From positions 2,108,001 to 2,172,000 of the forward strand of contig JANTQA010000015.1 of NCBI GenBank assembly GCA_027625915.1: a DNA stretch of 64,000 bases, given 5' to 3'. The stretch comes from Anaeramoeba flamelloides (lineage: Eukaryota > Metamonada > Anaeramoebidae). Under the pieces are notes generated by a model. It ran no database searches. It saw nothing but the letters and a program-made list of their open reading frames with translations, and had not been told where the DNA came from. This document shows positions 36,797 through 48,455 of the stretch, one piece after another (position 1 is the stretch's first letter; each line of letters begins with the position of its first letter). Both the position numbers and the translations under genes were made by a program.

Positions 36797-37400
36797 TCAA
36801 ATAAATTCCATTTCATTCAAAAGTGCACAGCCCAAAATGAAAAAGTCACTTTATTTTTAAGAACCAACCAAACTTAGATTGCTTCGAAATATAATAAATA
36901 GGAAAATACTTATTAGAATCGATAATCATAAAAGAAAAGCCTGAACAAACCATTAATTTCAAAAATAAAAAAATGTTAAAAAAGTTTTGAGAATTATCAT
37001 TGGAAAGTCTCTTGCAAAATTCTCAATTTCTTGGGAAATTAAAATTGTTGAAAATAAACTTTTTCACTTATAAGTCTATGAATTTTAAAAGAACATACAA
37101 AGAATAACTTTTCTTAATGTCAATTTTGAGTTTCAAACATTTTTTTTTTCAAATTTAATTTTTTAAAAAAAAAAAAAAAAAAAAAAGTAAAAAGTAAAAT
37201 TAGAAAAAAAAAAAGCAAAATGCAAAAAACAAAAAAAAAAAAATTTACAAAAGGTTAAAAAATGATTTTGATGTAATAATTGAATATTTAGTTTGAGAAG
37301 AATAAAGAATTAAACTCATAGAATGTCTTCAATTTCTTCAATAAAATATGATCCCTTTGAATGAAAAAGAGTTTACATTTTATATTAATATTTAATTAAC
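36797..37400 (+). repeat. Dispersed repeat family E, copy 1
   Basis: About 600 bp similar to 51427-51990. Shared words include AATAAA-TCCATTT, AACCAACCAAACTT and ATTCATAAAAGAAA-type segments, then ATGAATTTTAAAAGAA. The tail CCCTTTGAATGAAAAAGAG resembles the family A tail. Confidence 0.6.
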
Positions 37401-37986
37401 ACAAATAATAAAATTTATTTTTTGATGAAAAAATTAAATCTTTAATATGAGCTTTTTTCTATAACATTAATTAAAAAAATATAAAATAACCCGAAAAAAA
37501 ATTAATAATTTGATTGAATAAATTTGAATTAAACCAATCAAAACTTTTACGCATGATAAAATATCAACTGGAAAATTAAAAAAAAAAAAATTAAATTTTA
37601 AATATTTAACCAATATTTGAATTAAAATAGATCTTCGAAATCAATAAAAAAATATTTTGAATTTTTTCTTGTAAAAAATGGAATAAATTCAATTTTCATG
37701 AAGATTTTTATCAATCTCTTTTAATCCAGATAATGGAAAATAATTTTAGATCTTTGCATCTTAGTTATTAACGATGTGTGATTTTATCCCTCAATTTTAT
37801 AAAGTAAAAAATACAAAATTATATAAAAAAAATTTAAAAAAATTAAATAAAAAAATTCTCTATTAATTGGGGCCGAAATGATAGACAAATAATTTAAAAT
37901 ATACAAAATACTATAAACAAAAAAAGTATATAAATTTGTTAAAATTTCATTTTTATTTTTATTTTATTAACTTTTATTTCAAAACA

Positions 37987-37989
<3 letters not shown>

Positions 37990-38022
<33 letters not shown>
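37990..38022. repeat. TA microsatellite
   Basis: About 16 TA units, followed by a CA-rich stretch near 38042-38064. Shorter TA runs occur at 8527-8546, 10732-10743 and 51381-51407. Confidence 0.85.
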
Positions 38023-38024
<2 letters not shown>

Positions 38025-39319
38025 ATAAATACCTACATATACGCACACACATACACCCACACACATATATAGACAATATAAGAAACATTAATTATTTACA
38101 GAAACCAAAAATTTTAGATTTGGTCGAAATAAATTAAATCTCTTTTTTTTTCGAAAAAAGAATCTTGAAATAGAAATAGAAAATTCTAAAATTTTACATA
38201 ATTGTAAAAATTTGCTTGAAAATTACAGAATAAATAATATAAAAAAATAGTTCAAGTTCGAAATGTTGTTAGCTTTTTGTTTATTTAAATAATTAAAAAA
38301 AAAAACCAAATGAAATATAAGTCACTTGATGGAATTTTAATACACATATAAAAACTTTTAAAAAAATCTTTCATATTAAAAGAAAATCAAAAATTATAAT
38401 CAGTAAATAGGAACAATCGAAAATTTCTTCGAGAAGGGACAATAAAAAAAGTTGAGAATCCCATAAGAAAAGTCAAAGAGAAAAAAAAGATGAACACAAT
38501 TTTTAATTGAACACCTTGCTGAAAATGCAAGTAAAAACAATTAAAAGAACTAAAAATTAATTTTAAAGAATAATTTATTATCTTATTATCAATCAAATCA
38601 ATAACTACAATTTAGTGTATTTTCTTTTTTAAAATTGATCTTATTTATTTTTTGGAGATCTCAAAAAATAGTTAAATTTTTAAAGAAATTTTTAATATAA
38701 AATTAATTATTAAAAATCTTTATCAAAAGGTAGTTCTAAAAAAACTGTTATTCTACTCAGCCCACCATCTTCTCTTGAGTAATTTATTTTTTTTTTTATT
38801 ATTATTTGATCTTACTTTTTATTTTTAGTAATCTTAGGGTTTTCAATTACAAATTGTTTTTATCTTTTTTTCTTGCTGTCGCTTTTTTTATGGTTGATAA
38901 TAACAAAGTATTTAATACTGTAATTTCCTTTGCCATTTTTTAAAATATTTGCTTATATGTCAAAAAAACGAAATTCAATTGAAAACCACAGGTATTCTTA
39001 AAAAAAGAAGTTGTCATTAAAAAAAGGTCAAAATGATATTTGAAAGTGATTAACCCCATAATCTGATAATAAAGTTTACTAATTATAATATACCTAATAT
39101 GTTCCTGAATGTAATTTTTAAAGGCTAAAGCAATTTTTTTTAATGTAAAGCTATTTTTCACTTCCAATTTCAGTGCTTGGGATTACTATTAAATTAACCA
39201 AAACATTTTTTCTAATTTTTTAATTTTGACTTTAACTTTAATTTCTGTTATTCTTCTTGATTGGGCTGTTAGGTTTGTTGTTTAAATACTCTTACCACCA
39301 AAATTTGAAAAAAAAAAAA

Positions 39320-39376
39320 ATGAATCAACAACAATTAACAACTCACCTACTTCTTCAAACAGACTCAAACGAAAAT
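39320..39376 (+). CDS. SAC9: SAC9 copy 2, exon 1
   Basis: A 57-nt exon encodes 19 residues ending TDSNEN. Donor GTAATT is at 39377, phase 0. Joined to 39519 it gives NENFIISSLSTRND, aligning without gaps to copy 1 NTHFLLSSLHSRSD. The intron (142 bp) is absent from copy 1. The exon is preceded by an A-run of about 13 bases. Confidence 0.75.
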
Positions 39377-41124
39377 GTAATTCTTTTTTTCCAATCAGAC
39401 CTTGGACAAATAAAAATTAAAAAAAGAAAAAAAAAAAAAAACTTCTTTTTAATGAATTGGATATTTCTCTTAATAACCAAAATGAAAACTGTTAAATAAT
39501 ACACACTCTCAAATAAAGTTTATAATTTCATCGCTATCAACAAGAAATGACACACAATTAATTACAATTCACCCAATAAGTGGGCATTTAATTTATCAGG
39601 GTATTCAGAATCTTGATCTCTTCCAAAATGAAAAAGCTGCTTTAAAGTACATTCAGGGCACAAGTCGTACAATTAAATACTCCTTAAGGTTTTGTGCAAT
39701 AATTGGCCATTTTGTTGCAGGATCATTTGCCTATTTGATTGTTGTTACTAAAAGCAAACCGACAATTAAAATTTTTGACTCACATTTTGTATACACAATT
39801 GAAAAAACAAAATGGGTCAAGATCCAACTTTCCAGAAACTTCCAAATGTCCAAGTTTGAATTTTTTTTGTTTTTTTTATTCCATTTTTTTTGTTATTTTC
39901 TATCAACAAAGAACGAAATAATCTTGCTACTTGAAAAAAAATTTGGTAGGCTGTCTTTTAATTCGGCAATTTTTTAAGGTGTTTAACCTGATGCTATTTT
40001 CTTCAATTGACAAAAAATCTTTAATTTAAAACTGAATTAATGCCATTCCAAAAACAATTTTGCTTTTACCACCTACCCAAAGAACATTTATCAAATTATA
40101 ACAAATTCGATCCTTTTACATCAACTAAAGCAATTCTTTGTCGAAAGCCATTGTTTGTTAATCTATTGTAGCATTATATATTGCTATGAATTCAAAAAGA
40201 TTAGGAGACTACCGACCTTTCTTGCATTCTTATGTGGTTATCTTCAGTGAAATTATTTACCGAACTCAAATCAAGCATCAAGTAAATGCTTAAATTTTTA
40301 CAAGCTTTCTCGAGATAATAACCACACAGTCACGAATTTAAATGATTGTTTTCAGGTTAACTTGCCTTCTTCTTTTTTTTCTTCCATTTCTCCAAGTTTT
40401 ACATTTCAGAGAAAACTCAGCTAAAGATGAAAATAGGATTTTTGAATCGATTACTTTGATGAATGAAAATTTCTCTTTCAACTTTTTGGTAATTTAGCTT
40501 GTCAAGGAAATCACTCCTTTTTAAAAAAACACATCTATTTTTTTTTTTTTTTTATTATTTAAGGGAGGAGTTATTGACCCCTCTTATTTGCCCGAAAAAA
40601 CACATCTATTTTATATTATAATATCATTTCGTGTACACTGTTGAATGAGTTATTATTTAATTGATTATTCGATTTATTTGGAATTTGTTATTGGTAAAAA
40701 AAAAACTAAAAACTACAAGAAAAATATTTTTTTTAAAAACAAAAAATCCCATGCCTATTATAAAGCTTTATGTCTTTCATACCTTTCAAACACTTGAAGA
40801 GACTTTACAACACCTTCAAACATTTTTAAAGGGGAAAAGGGTTGTTAAAGTCCTCAAGATTTTTAAAAGTCAAGAGAGTTTTTTTATACTGTTAATCCAA
40901 AAAAATAATTTTCTGTTTTTCGGGTTTTTCTTTTTCTCACGTTTTGATTGTATATCACGATTTTAAATTTTTTCTTAGGGAGTTATGAGTTATCACGATT
41001 TCCGATTATATTCACGATTTATTGATATTATTTTGATAATCCATTTTCACTATTATGATAATCAATGTTCTCATCAAATACTTTAATATCTGTAGTTTTG
41101 AAGTGATAATTGCAAGTGTTAAAC

Positions 41125-41161
<37 letters not shown>

Positions 41162-44100
41162 AAATGAAGTGATTATTTAATCACATTTAAAATTCAAAAA
41201 TTAGTATTAAAATTATCTTTCTAAAAAGATGAATTATTAAGACAAAAATACATTATTTTATTAAAAATTACCTAAAAAGACGAACCTATTCAATAGAATC
41301 TATTTTGAAACCAATCAAAATTATTGAAAATTATAAAAAAAAAGTTTTTTTTTTCCCTTTTTTACAACAAAAAATCGAGACAATATCTTGAGTAAATTCA
41401 TTTTTATATAATTTCGAATTTCTAATAAAAAAATTTCCTCAGATTTTTTTTTCAAATTTATCAGATTTTTTACAAAATTGTCCTTATTGTAAACCTTTAT
41501 CTGAACAAATAAAAATAATATCAAATAAAAACATCAGTATATATATATTCTTCTCAAATAAATTATATATTTGAAATTACATTTGAATTAACAAATTACC
41601 TACTGGCAGATCAACTTTAGTAAATTGCTCCAAGCTATTTTCAAAAAAGTGTTACAAATTTTTTAATTTCATTATAACAAAACTATTTAAATATCCAAAA
41701 TTGCCCTTCATCATTTACCGATTCTTAATAATGTCCAATTTGATTGTTTGTATGTAATTACCTAAATAAAAGATATTAAAAGTTCTGATCTCGATTTTAT
41801 CTGATATTTTTTTGGGATGAAAAATGGGTGATTATTTTTTTTCTTTTTGATCGAAAAAAAATTTTTTATAAAGGTTTTATAGTGCTAAAAATTCACAGAT
41901 AGAACAAAAAACTTATTACTATATTTTATTGTTTAAAAAAATGCTTTGGATCTCTTAGCATATTGTTCATTGCTTATTGAATTCTATCGTACATTGTTTT
42001 CACCAAAAAAAGTTGAAATTTTTTTTTGCATTTTTTAGAAATATTTTGATGAACATATTTTGAAATATATCCAATAGTTGCTGATTTAACCAGTATTAAT
42101 ATTTCTCTGAATTTTATATCACCTACTTTACAAATAGATCCACTAACAACAAAGAGAATTGTATATGTAATATATAAAATAAAAATACCACACTTTTTTT
42201 GGAAATACTTTATTTTCTTTTTTTTTCTTTTTCATTTTTCCTTTTAAGTACTGTAAGATAAATCAATTTAGAATTAAAAAAAAAATTATTATTTTTTCTT
42301 ATTTTATTGCCACCCAAACATATTTTTTTCATATCTATATGTAAGAAATATTTCAAATCTCTAATAAAAGAAATATCAAAAAATTCACATTTATCAAAAA
42401 TAATAAATCTGAAAATACATTTTTTTCAAAAATTTCAATTGAAAAACAAAAAGAAAAAAAAACAAAATGTTTTTAAAACAGTAATTTTAATTAACACCAA
42501 CATTTATGGAAATAAATCCTTTAATTTCAAAATTAACCACTTCTCTATTATTTTTATGAAACATAAAACCGAAACCAAAGCTGGTGTAAAAAAAAAAAAA
42601 AATCATCCACCCAATTAATAGATTTAAAAGTGTACAAGATCAATTAACTAATTACTCAAATAAGTGAAAGAATTTTTTTTTTTTTTTATATAATTCAAAT
42701 CGAATGTATAAATCTAAATAAAAACTCTTTTGAAAACCAAATACAATTTAATTTCTTTAACAATAATTAAATCTTAATATTAATTTGTAAAATTGCCTTA
42801 TCTTTCTAATTTTTTTTTCTTAATAAAAGTTTTGAAAAAAAAAATCTTGCAAAAATGATTAATTTCCCACTCGATGGCCTTCATTTTTATTGCGAAACAC
42901 TTGATCTTACGCATTTATTTTTTTCTTCTCGTTCTGTAACAGAGTAAATCTTTTATTTTATTATTATTATTATTATTATTTCTCTTTAGTTTTTTATAAT
43001 TGTGTTTAATTTTGAAAATAAATATTACCAAAATTTTAGTTTTGATCCAGATTTTGTTTGGAACGAATTTTTATCAGAACCCTTTTCGAATATTGGTTTA
43101 AGAAAATGGTGTATTGTATTATTGCAGGGAATGGCGACTTCTTCTCAGCTCACAATAAATGACATAGAATCAAATGAAATTAATTTAAAATCGCAATTTG
43201 TCAGTGACAAGTCAGATTTACAAAACAATAAAAAAATTAATAAGAATCAAAATTTAAACAAAAACTCAAACAATAATATAAAAAAAAATGAAATACATGG
43301 GGGAATAGAAAATAGTTATGATATTGTCAATGAAAAAAAAGGAAAAGAAAAAGACAATAATGCCATTGAAAAAGATGATAATATAGATGAAGAAGAAGGA
43401 AATGGAGTTGATGAAATTAATCAAGTATCAAATCAAAATATTAATAAAAAAGAATCAGAAAATAGTATCAGTGGGAAAACCAATAATATTTCAACTACAA
43501 AAAAAGAGAATAATTTCTCAAAAAAGAACCATCAACCAAAATTACTTTTATTTATGATAACAAGAAAAAGCCGTGGAAATCCTGGTCCACGTTACCTTGC
43601 AAGAGGATTGAATGAAAAAGGAGGTAACCCATTTTTTTATAAATTGAATTTAATAAATATAAAAATTAACTTCCAAAAAAGGATTATAAATAGTTTTTCA
43701 TAAATTGGAGTACAACCTAAAATGTTACACCAAATCAAATAATTTCACTTGGAAGGTTAATAGAGCAAAAATATCTTGGACAAATCATTTTTTTAATCTT
43801 TTTATAAAGCTGTTTTAAAAAACTGTGGAGTTAAAGTTTTATAAAGTCTTACATAAACTGTTTATTTTAGTAATTTTTTGATTTTACTATTATTATCATA
43901 CCCCCCTCTAACATTTGAATATATTAAACCAATTTTTTCAATTTCAAGATTTACTCAATAATCATCAACATAAAAACCCAAAGACAGATTAGTTTTGTTT
44001 GCTTTTTTTTGAAGTTAATATTATTTCTCAATATATTTCTAATATATGAAAATAATTTTGTCAAAAGAATCTATTGAGTTAATTATTTAATTTTTTATAA

Positions 44101-47100
44101 AAAATGTAGCATTTTTTATAACTAATCTACATTTCGAGACAAATTTAAGAAAGATATTTTATAACTTTGAAGTTCTGAAAATTGATGATTCAACCTTTAA
44201 AATATGTGAAGAAATGCAGATTTTTTTCTAAAATTCCTGAATTTTTTTACTAATACAAGGATCATTTTTAATTGATGAGGATCAAAAAATAGTACTTTTT
44301 TACAAATAGAATATTTTTTCGAGACATTTTAACTAATCGAGACACTTGAACCAGAGGTGGACCAATATAATTTACATTCAATATCAACATACTTTAATTT
44401 TATACTTCTCCATGATATACACTTATCCCTTAAATATCAAAAATTCTAATATTTCCCAAAAGAATTTTTTCACAGTTCTTACATTAAAAAAAAACAATGA
44501 ATAAAAAAAAATGATAATAGAAAGCTTTATATTATGTAAATTTTTTATTCAGTTAGATGAAAGTTTATTACTAAATAAATCATCTTCAAGTATATATTTT
44601 TATTTGAACTATTATACACCTTCAACTCAGGGAAGTGGGATAATTTTACTAAACCAAAAATTAGAAAAATAATATAACTAAAAAAATAATAATTTTTATA
44701 TCAATATTTAAAATATTCTACTCTTTGAATCTCTTCTGTTTAATACATCAAACAAATATTTTATTATATTGATTAATTTTTTCTAATCTTACTATAAACC
44801 AATGTAAATTATTGTTTAAAATACTAAAATAAAAAGATATGCTAATGGTTTATTAATTTTATTCATTTTTTTTTTTAAAAAAAGATTTTGAATTAAATTG
44901 ATTTAAAAAAAGAAAAATAACTAAAATATAATTATTGAAGAAGTATAAATTACACTCTAGGTGTCCTTACTTAAATTTCCTTTCAAAAAATTAGGAGTAA
45001 AATCGTATATTTCACGATTGTTCAAGGGAAAGACATACACATTTTTTTTTATGTATAAAAGCAAAAACAAAAATTTAAAAGAAAAAAGACAATAAAAAAG
45101 AAAAAAAGAAATTTAAAAAGGGTTTATAATAAGCAATTGGTAAAAAATAAAAAATAAAAATACAAATACCACTTTTAATTAAGGAATACCCAAAATCACA
45201 ACTTCGATACTTTTGATTGATTTAATAATTCGATAATTGATCATGAATGTTTACTTGTGGATTGTTATTTAATTGTTGTAATTTCTTTTTTTTTTTTCAT
45301 CTGATTTGCTTTCAACCCTTGATATTTCCTGTCTTTGTCTTTTCTTTTTTATTTTAAAATTACTCATACTTTCGAGTTTCAGTATACAAGTATTAACACG
45401 TAACCTCTTGATATTTTTCCTTTGCAACTCTTCTTCTCAATAAAACGAAAATTATACCAAGGGAAAAATGTAAAAAAATAAAATTTATCAAAAAAAAAAA
45501 AAAAGTGGGAAGAAAAATAATTAAAATAAATGAAATATTATCTGAATCCTGAATTGAGGAGTAGTGATAAACCAGACAAAAAGTAAAAATAATATAAATT
45601 ACTTTTTTCTTTTGACTTTTATTTCAAAATTGAAAAAAATAAAATAATACAACAAAAAAATAAATATATAATGAAAAATGAAAATAAACACCATTCAAAA
45701 ATTTGGACAAACCCAAAATCAAAAATAAGGCAAAAAAAAAAACCCTCAATTTATTGTATTCTTCCAAAAGTAATATAAAATCACATATAAGTTCCCAATC
45801 ATTAATGTTTTTATAAGTAATCATGTTTATCCAAATAAAAGAAAAAAAATAAAAAACTCAAAAATAAAAATTGATGTGTACTAAAATTGATGAAACAAGC
45901 ATAACAAAAAAAATGTATTGGTAAATTTGTTCAAATTTTGAAACAATTGATCGATCAAATGATAAAATACCATCAACTAAGTGTATACGATTTTTCTATT
46001 TAAAAAAACTCAACACTAAACTTTTATCAACCATTGAAAAATAAATCCAGATCTAACCAAACAGATTACGTAACTAGGAAAAAACGAAATGAAAACAAAA
46101 CAAAAAAGACAAAAAGTGAAATAGTTTGTCAAATAAAAATTATTTCCAAATTGAATGTAAAGTGGAGTATTTTTATTCTTTCAATTGTTTAAACTGTATC
46201 GATTTTTTTTTTTTGGAATTTAGTTTATATTCTTTAAAATAACAAACAAATTAACGTTATACTTTATTGATTGTTTTATAATTTATTACATTAATAAAAA
46301 AAAATAAAAAAAATAATTTATTACATTAATAAAAAAAAATAAAAAAAATAATTTTTATATTAGAACCTGGCAATGAACTTGAATGTGAACTAGTCTTGAT
46401 TAAATCAATTTCAAAAACCAAATACGAATGGTCTAGTCATGTTTGGAGGAGGGGTACTGTTCCTGTACATTGGGCTTCAGAATTTTCAAATTTGCCAATT
46501 CATTCTGATGTAGTAATAAAAAATCTAAAAAATCCATATGAAAACTCTGAAAAATATTTTTCAAGATTACTCAACAAATTTGGCAATCGAATAGATTGCT
46601 TTAATTTATTAAGAGTCAAAATTGATTGTGATGAAACAGTTTTAATTGATTACTATCAAGATTGTTTAAGATACGTTCGTTCGTTAATTAAAGAAATTAA
46701 ATTAAAATTGGTTTTTTTTGATTGGCATCAAAATTTAAAAACCTTAGGTAAAAAGGGTGCTATTGAAGGACTCTGGAATAAAGTTGAGCCTATTCTTAAT
46801 GAACAAGGATTAAATTCCGGAGAAATAATATTGAATTCAAATTTTAATGAAAAAATATTTGGAAATAAATCAAATTCAAATGTCAAAAAAAAATCTAAAA
46901 CAACACTACTTGAAATGGAAAATAATAAAACTGAAGAAAAGACGAACGGAATTGAAAAAGAAGAAGAACAAGAGAAAAAAATAAAGAAAATAGAAATAAA
47001 TAAAAAAGATTCAGAAAAAAATATTCAACAAGTAAAAAGCAAAAGGAAAGAAAAAAAACAAGCTTTAAATTGGTGTAAATCTATTCAAAAATCAAAACAA

Positions 47101-48420
47101 AAAGGCGTGTTAAGATATAATTGTGCTGATTCACTTGATAGGACAAATGTATGTACCTTTTTTGTTTCATGGTTAGTTTTACAACGATTGCTTGATTTCC
47201 TTAAAATAGATACAAATAATAATAATAATACTTTTACAAATAATACAACTACAACGACAACTACGACCACGACCACAATCAATAATAATAATAATAATAA
47301 CGAAGACGACAACGACAACGACAACGAGAACAACGACAATAATAATAATAATACCACCGATGATAACGACAACGATGACGAAGACAACAACAATAACAAC
47401 AATATTAATAACAACAATAATAACACTAACAATGAAGAATCTCAAAAAAACAAGAAATTATCATATTTACAAATCTCAAAATATTCATTTTCAGAATTTA
47501 AAAATTCATTAAAATCGCATTTTTTATCAAGTTTAAGTGATTTTTTTGTTTTAAATGGTGATGTGGTATCTTTATTATATACCCATTCCCCTGCACTTTA
47601 TACAAACTTGATTAGAAAGTATTCAAAAACTTTAAAATATACAACCCCGCCAAGCGATACCAAGATTAGTATCCAAAGAAGATATCAAAATGTAATTAAT
47701 GATCCAAACAGACAAGTACAATACGAAATGTTTCTTGGGGAAAAAATAACACAACATTTTCCAAGTTCAAAACATTTATTTCAATTAGTTAGCTGTTGGC
47801 CATCTTTTTTTCTTCAAAATTTAAATGCAAAAGAAATTAGTTTTATCCCAAACAAATCAGAAATGAATCTTAATCAGGAAAGTGAACAAAAAACACAAAA
47901 TGTAGAGAGAAAAGATAAAAAAGAAAAGGAAATTAAAACAAAACTAATTCCTTTACAAAATTCAAAACTTTTATATGATCCTTCAACAGTTTGTATATTT
48001 TCCAAAAATTTACCATTTTTTGAATTATATTTTTATTTAGACGAGCCTTGCTTAGTGACTGAATTGATAATTACAATAAGGAAATTAAATAAGTATGGAA
48101 AAGCACCTCGGAAAATGGATGTTTTCACTGCAGAATATCATAACACACCATTAATTCATTACAGATCAATCACTTTACCAATCGTTAATGACGGAGTCAC
48201 ATTGGCATACCAACTTAGCGAAAATAATGTTTTAAATAATAATTCTAATAAAGATTATGAACTTTATGATTATGATGATAATAATAAACAATCAAATGTA
48301 TTGTCCAGAGTAGTTTTAGTTCGAATGTATTCGGAATCATATAATAATACAAATTTAATAATTGGAAAAATTGAAATAAATGGAATACCTGCTCATTCAA
48401 TTATTTTGAAAAATAGTTCC

Positions 48421-48455
<35 letters not shown>

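Larger units (their letters stand above)
36009..39319. other. Intergenic between the CADG gene and SAC9 copy 2
   Basis: It contains family E copy 1 and the TA microsatellite. Otherwise it is AT-rich with no gene seen. Confidence 0.55.
43624..46363 (+). other. SAC9 copy 2 intron 4 (2740 bp, repeat-filled)
   Basis: A phase-1 intron equivalent to 8879-11225 in copy 1. It holds a dispersed repeat copy (about 43915-44290), a MITE copy (about 45683-46235) and, directly before the acceptor, an exact tandem duplication of a 35-bp A/T unit (46281-46315 and 46316-46350). Confidence 0.75.

Noticed and set aside
47085-47445. Minus-strand ORFs of Leu/Val/Ile runs that look like membrane proteins
   Set aside because: They are antisense readings of the Asn/Thr/Asp tract in SAC9 copy 2.
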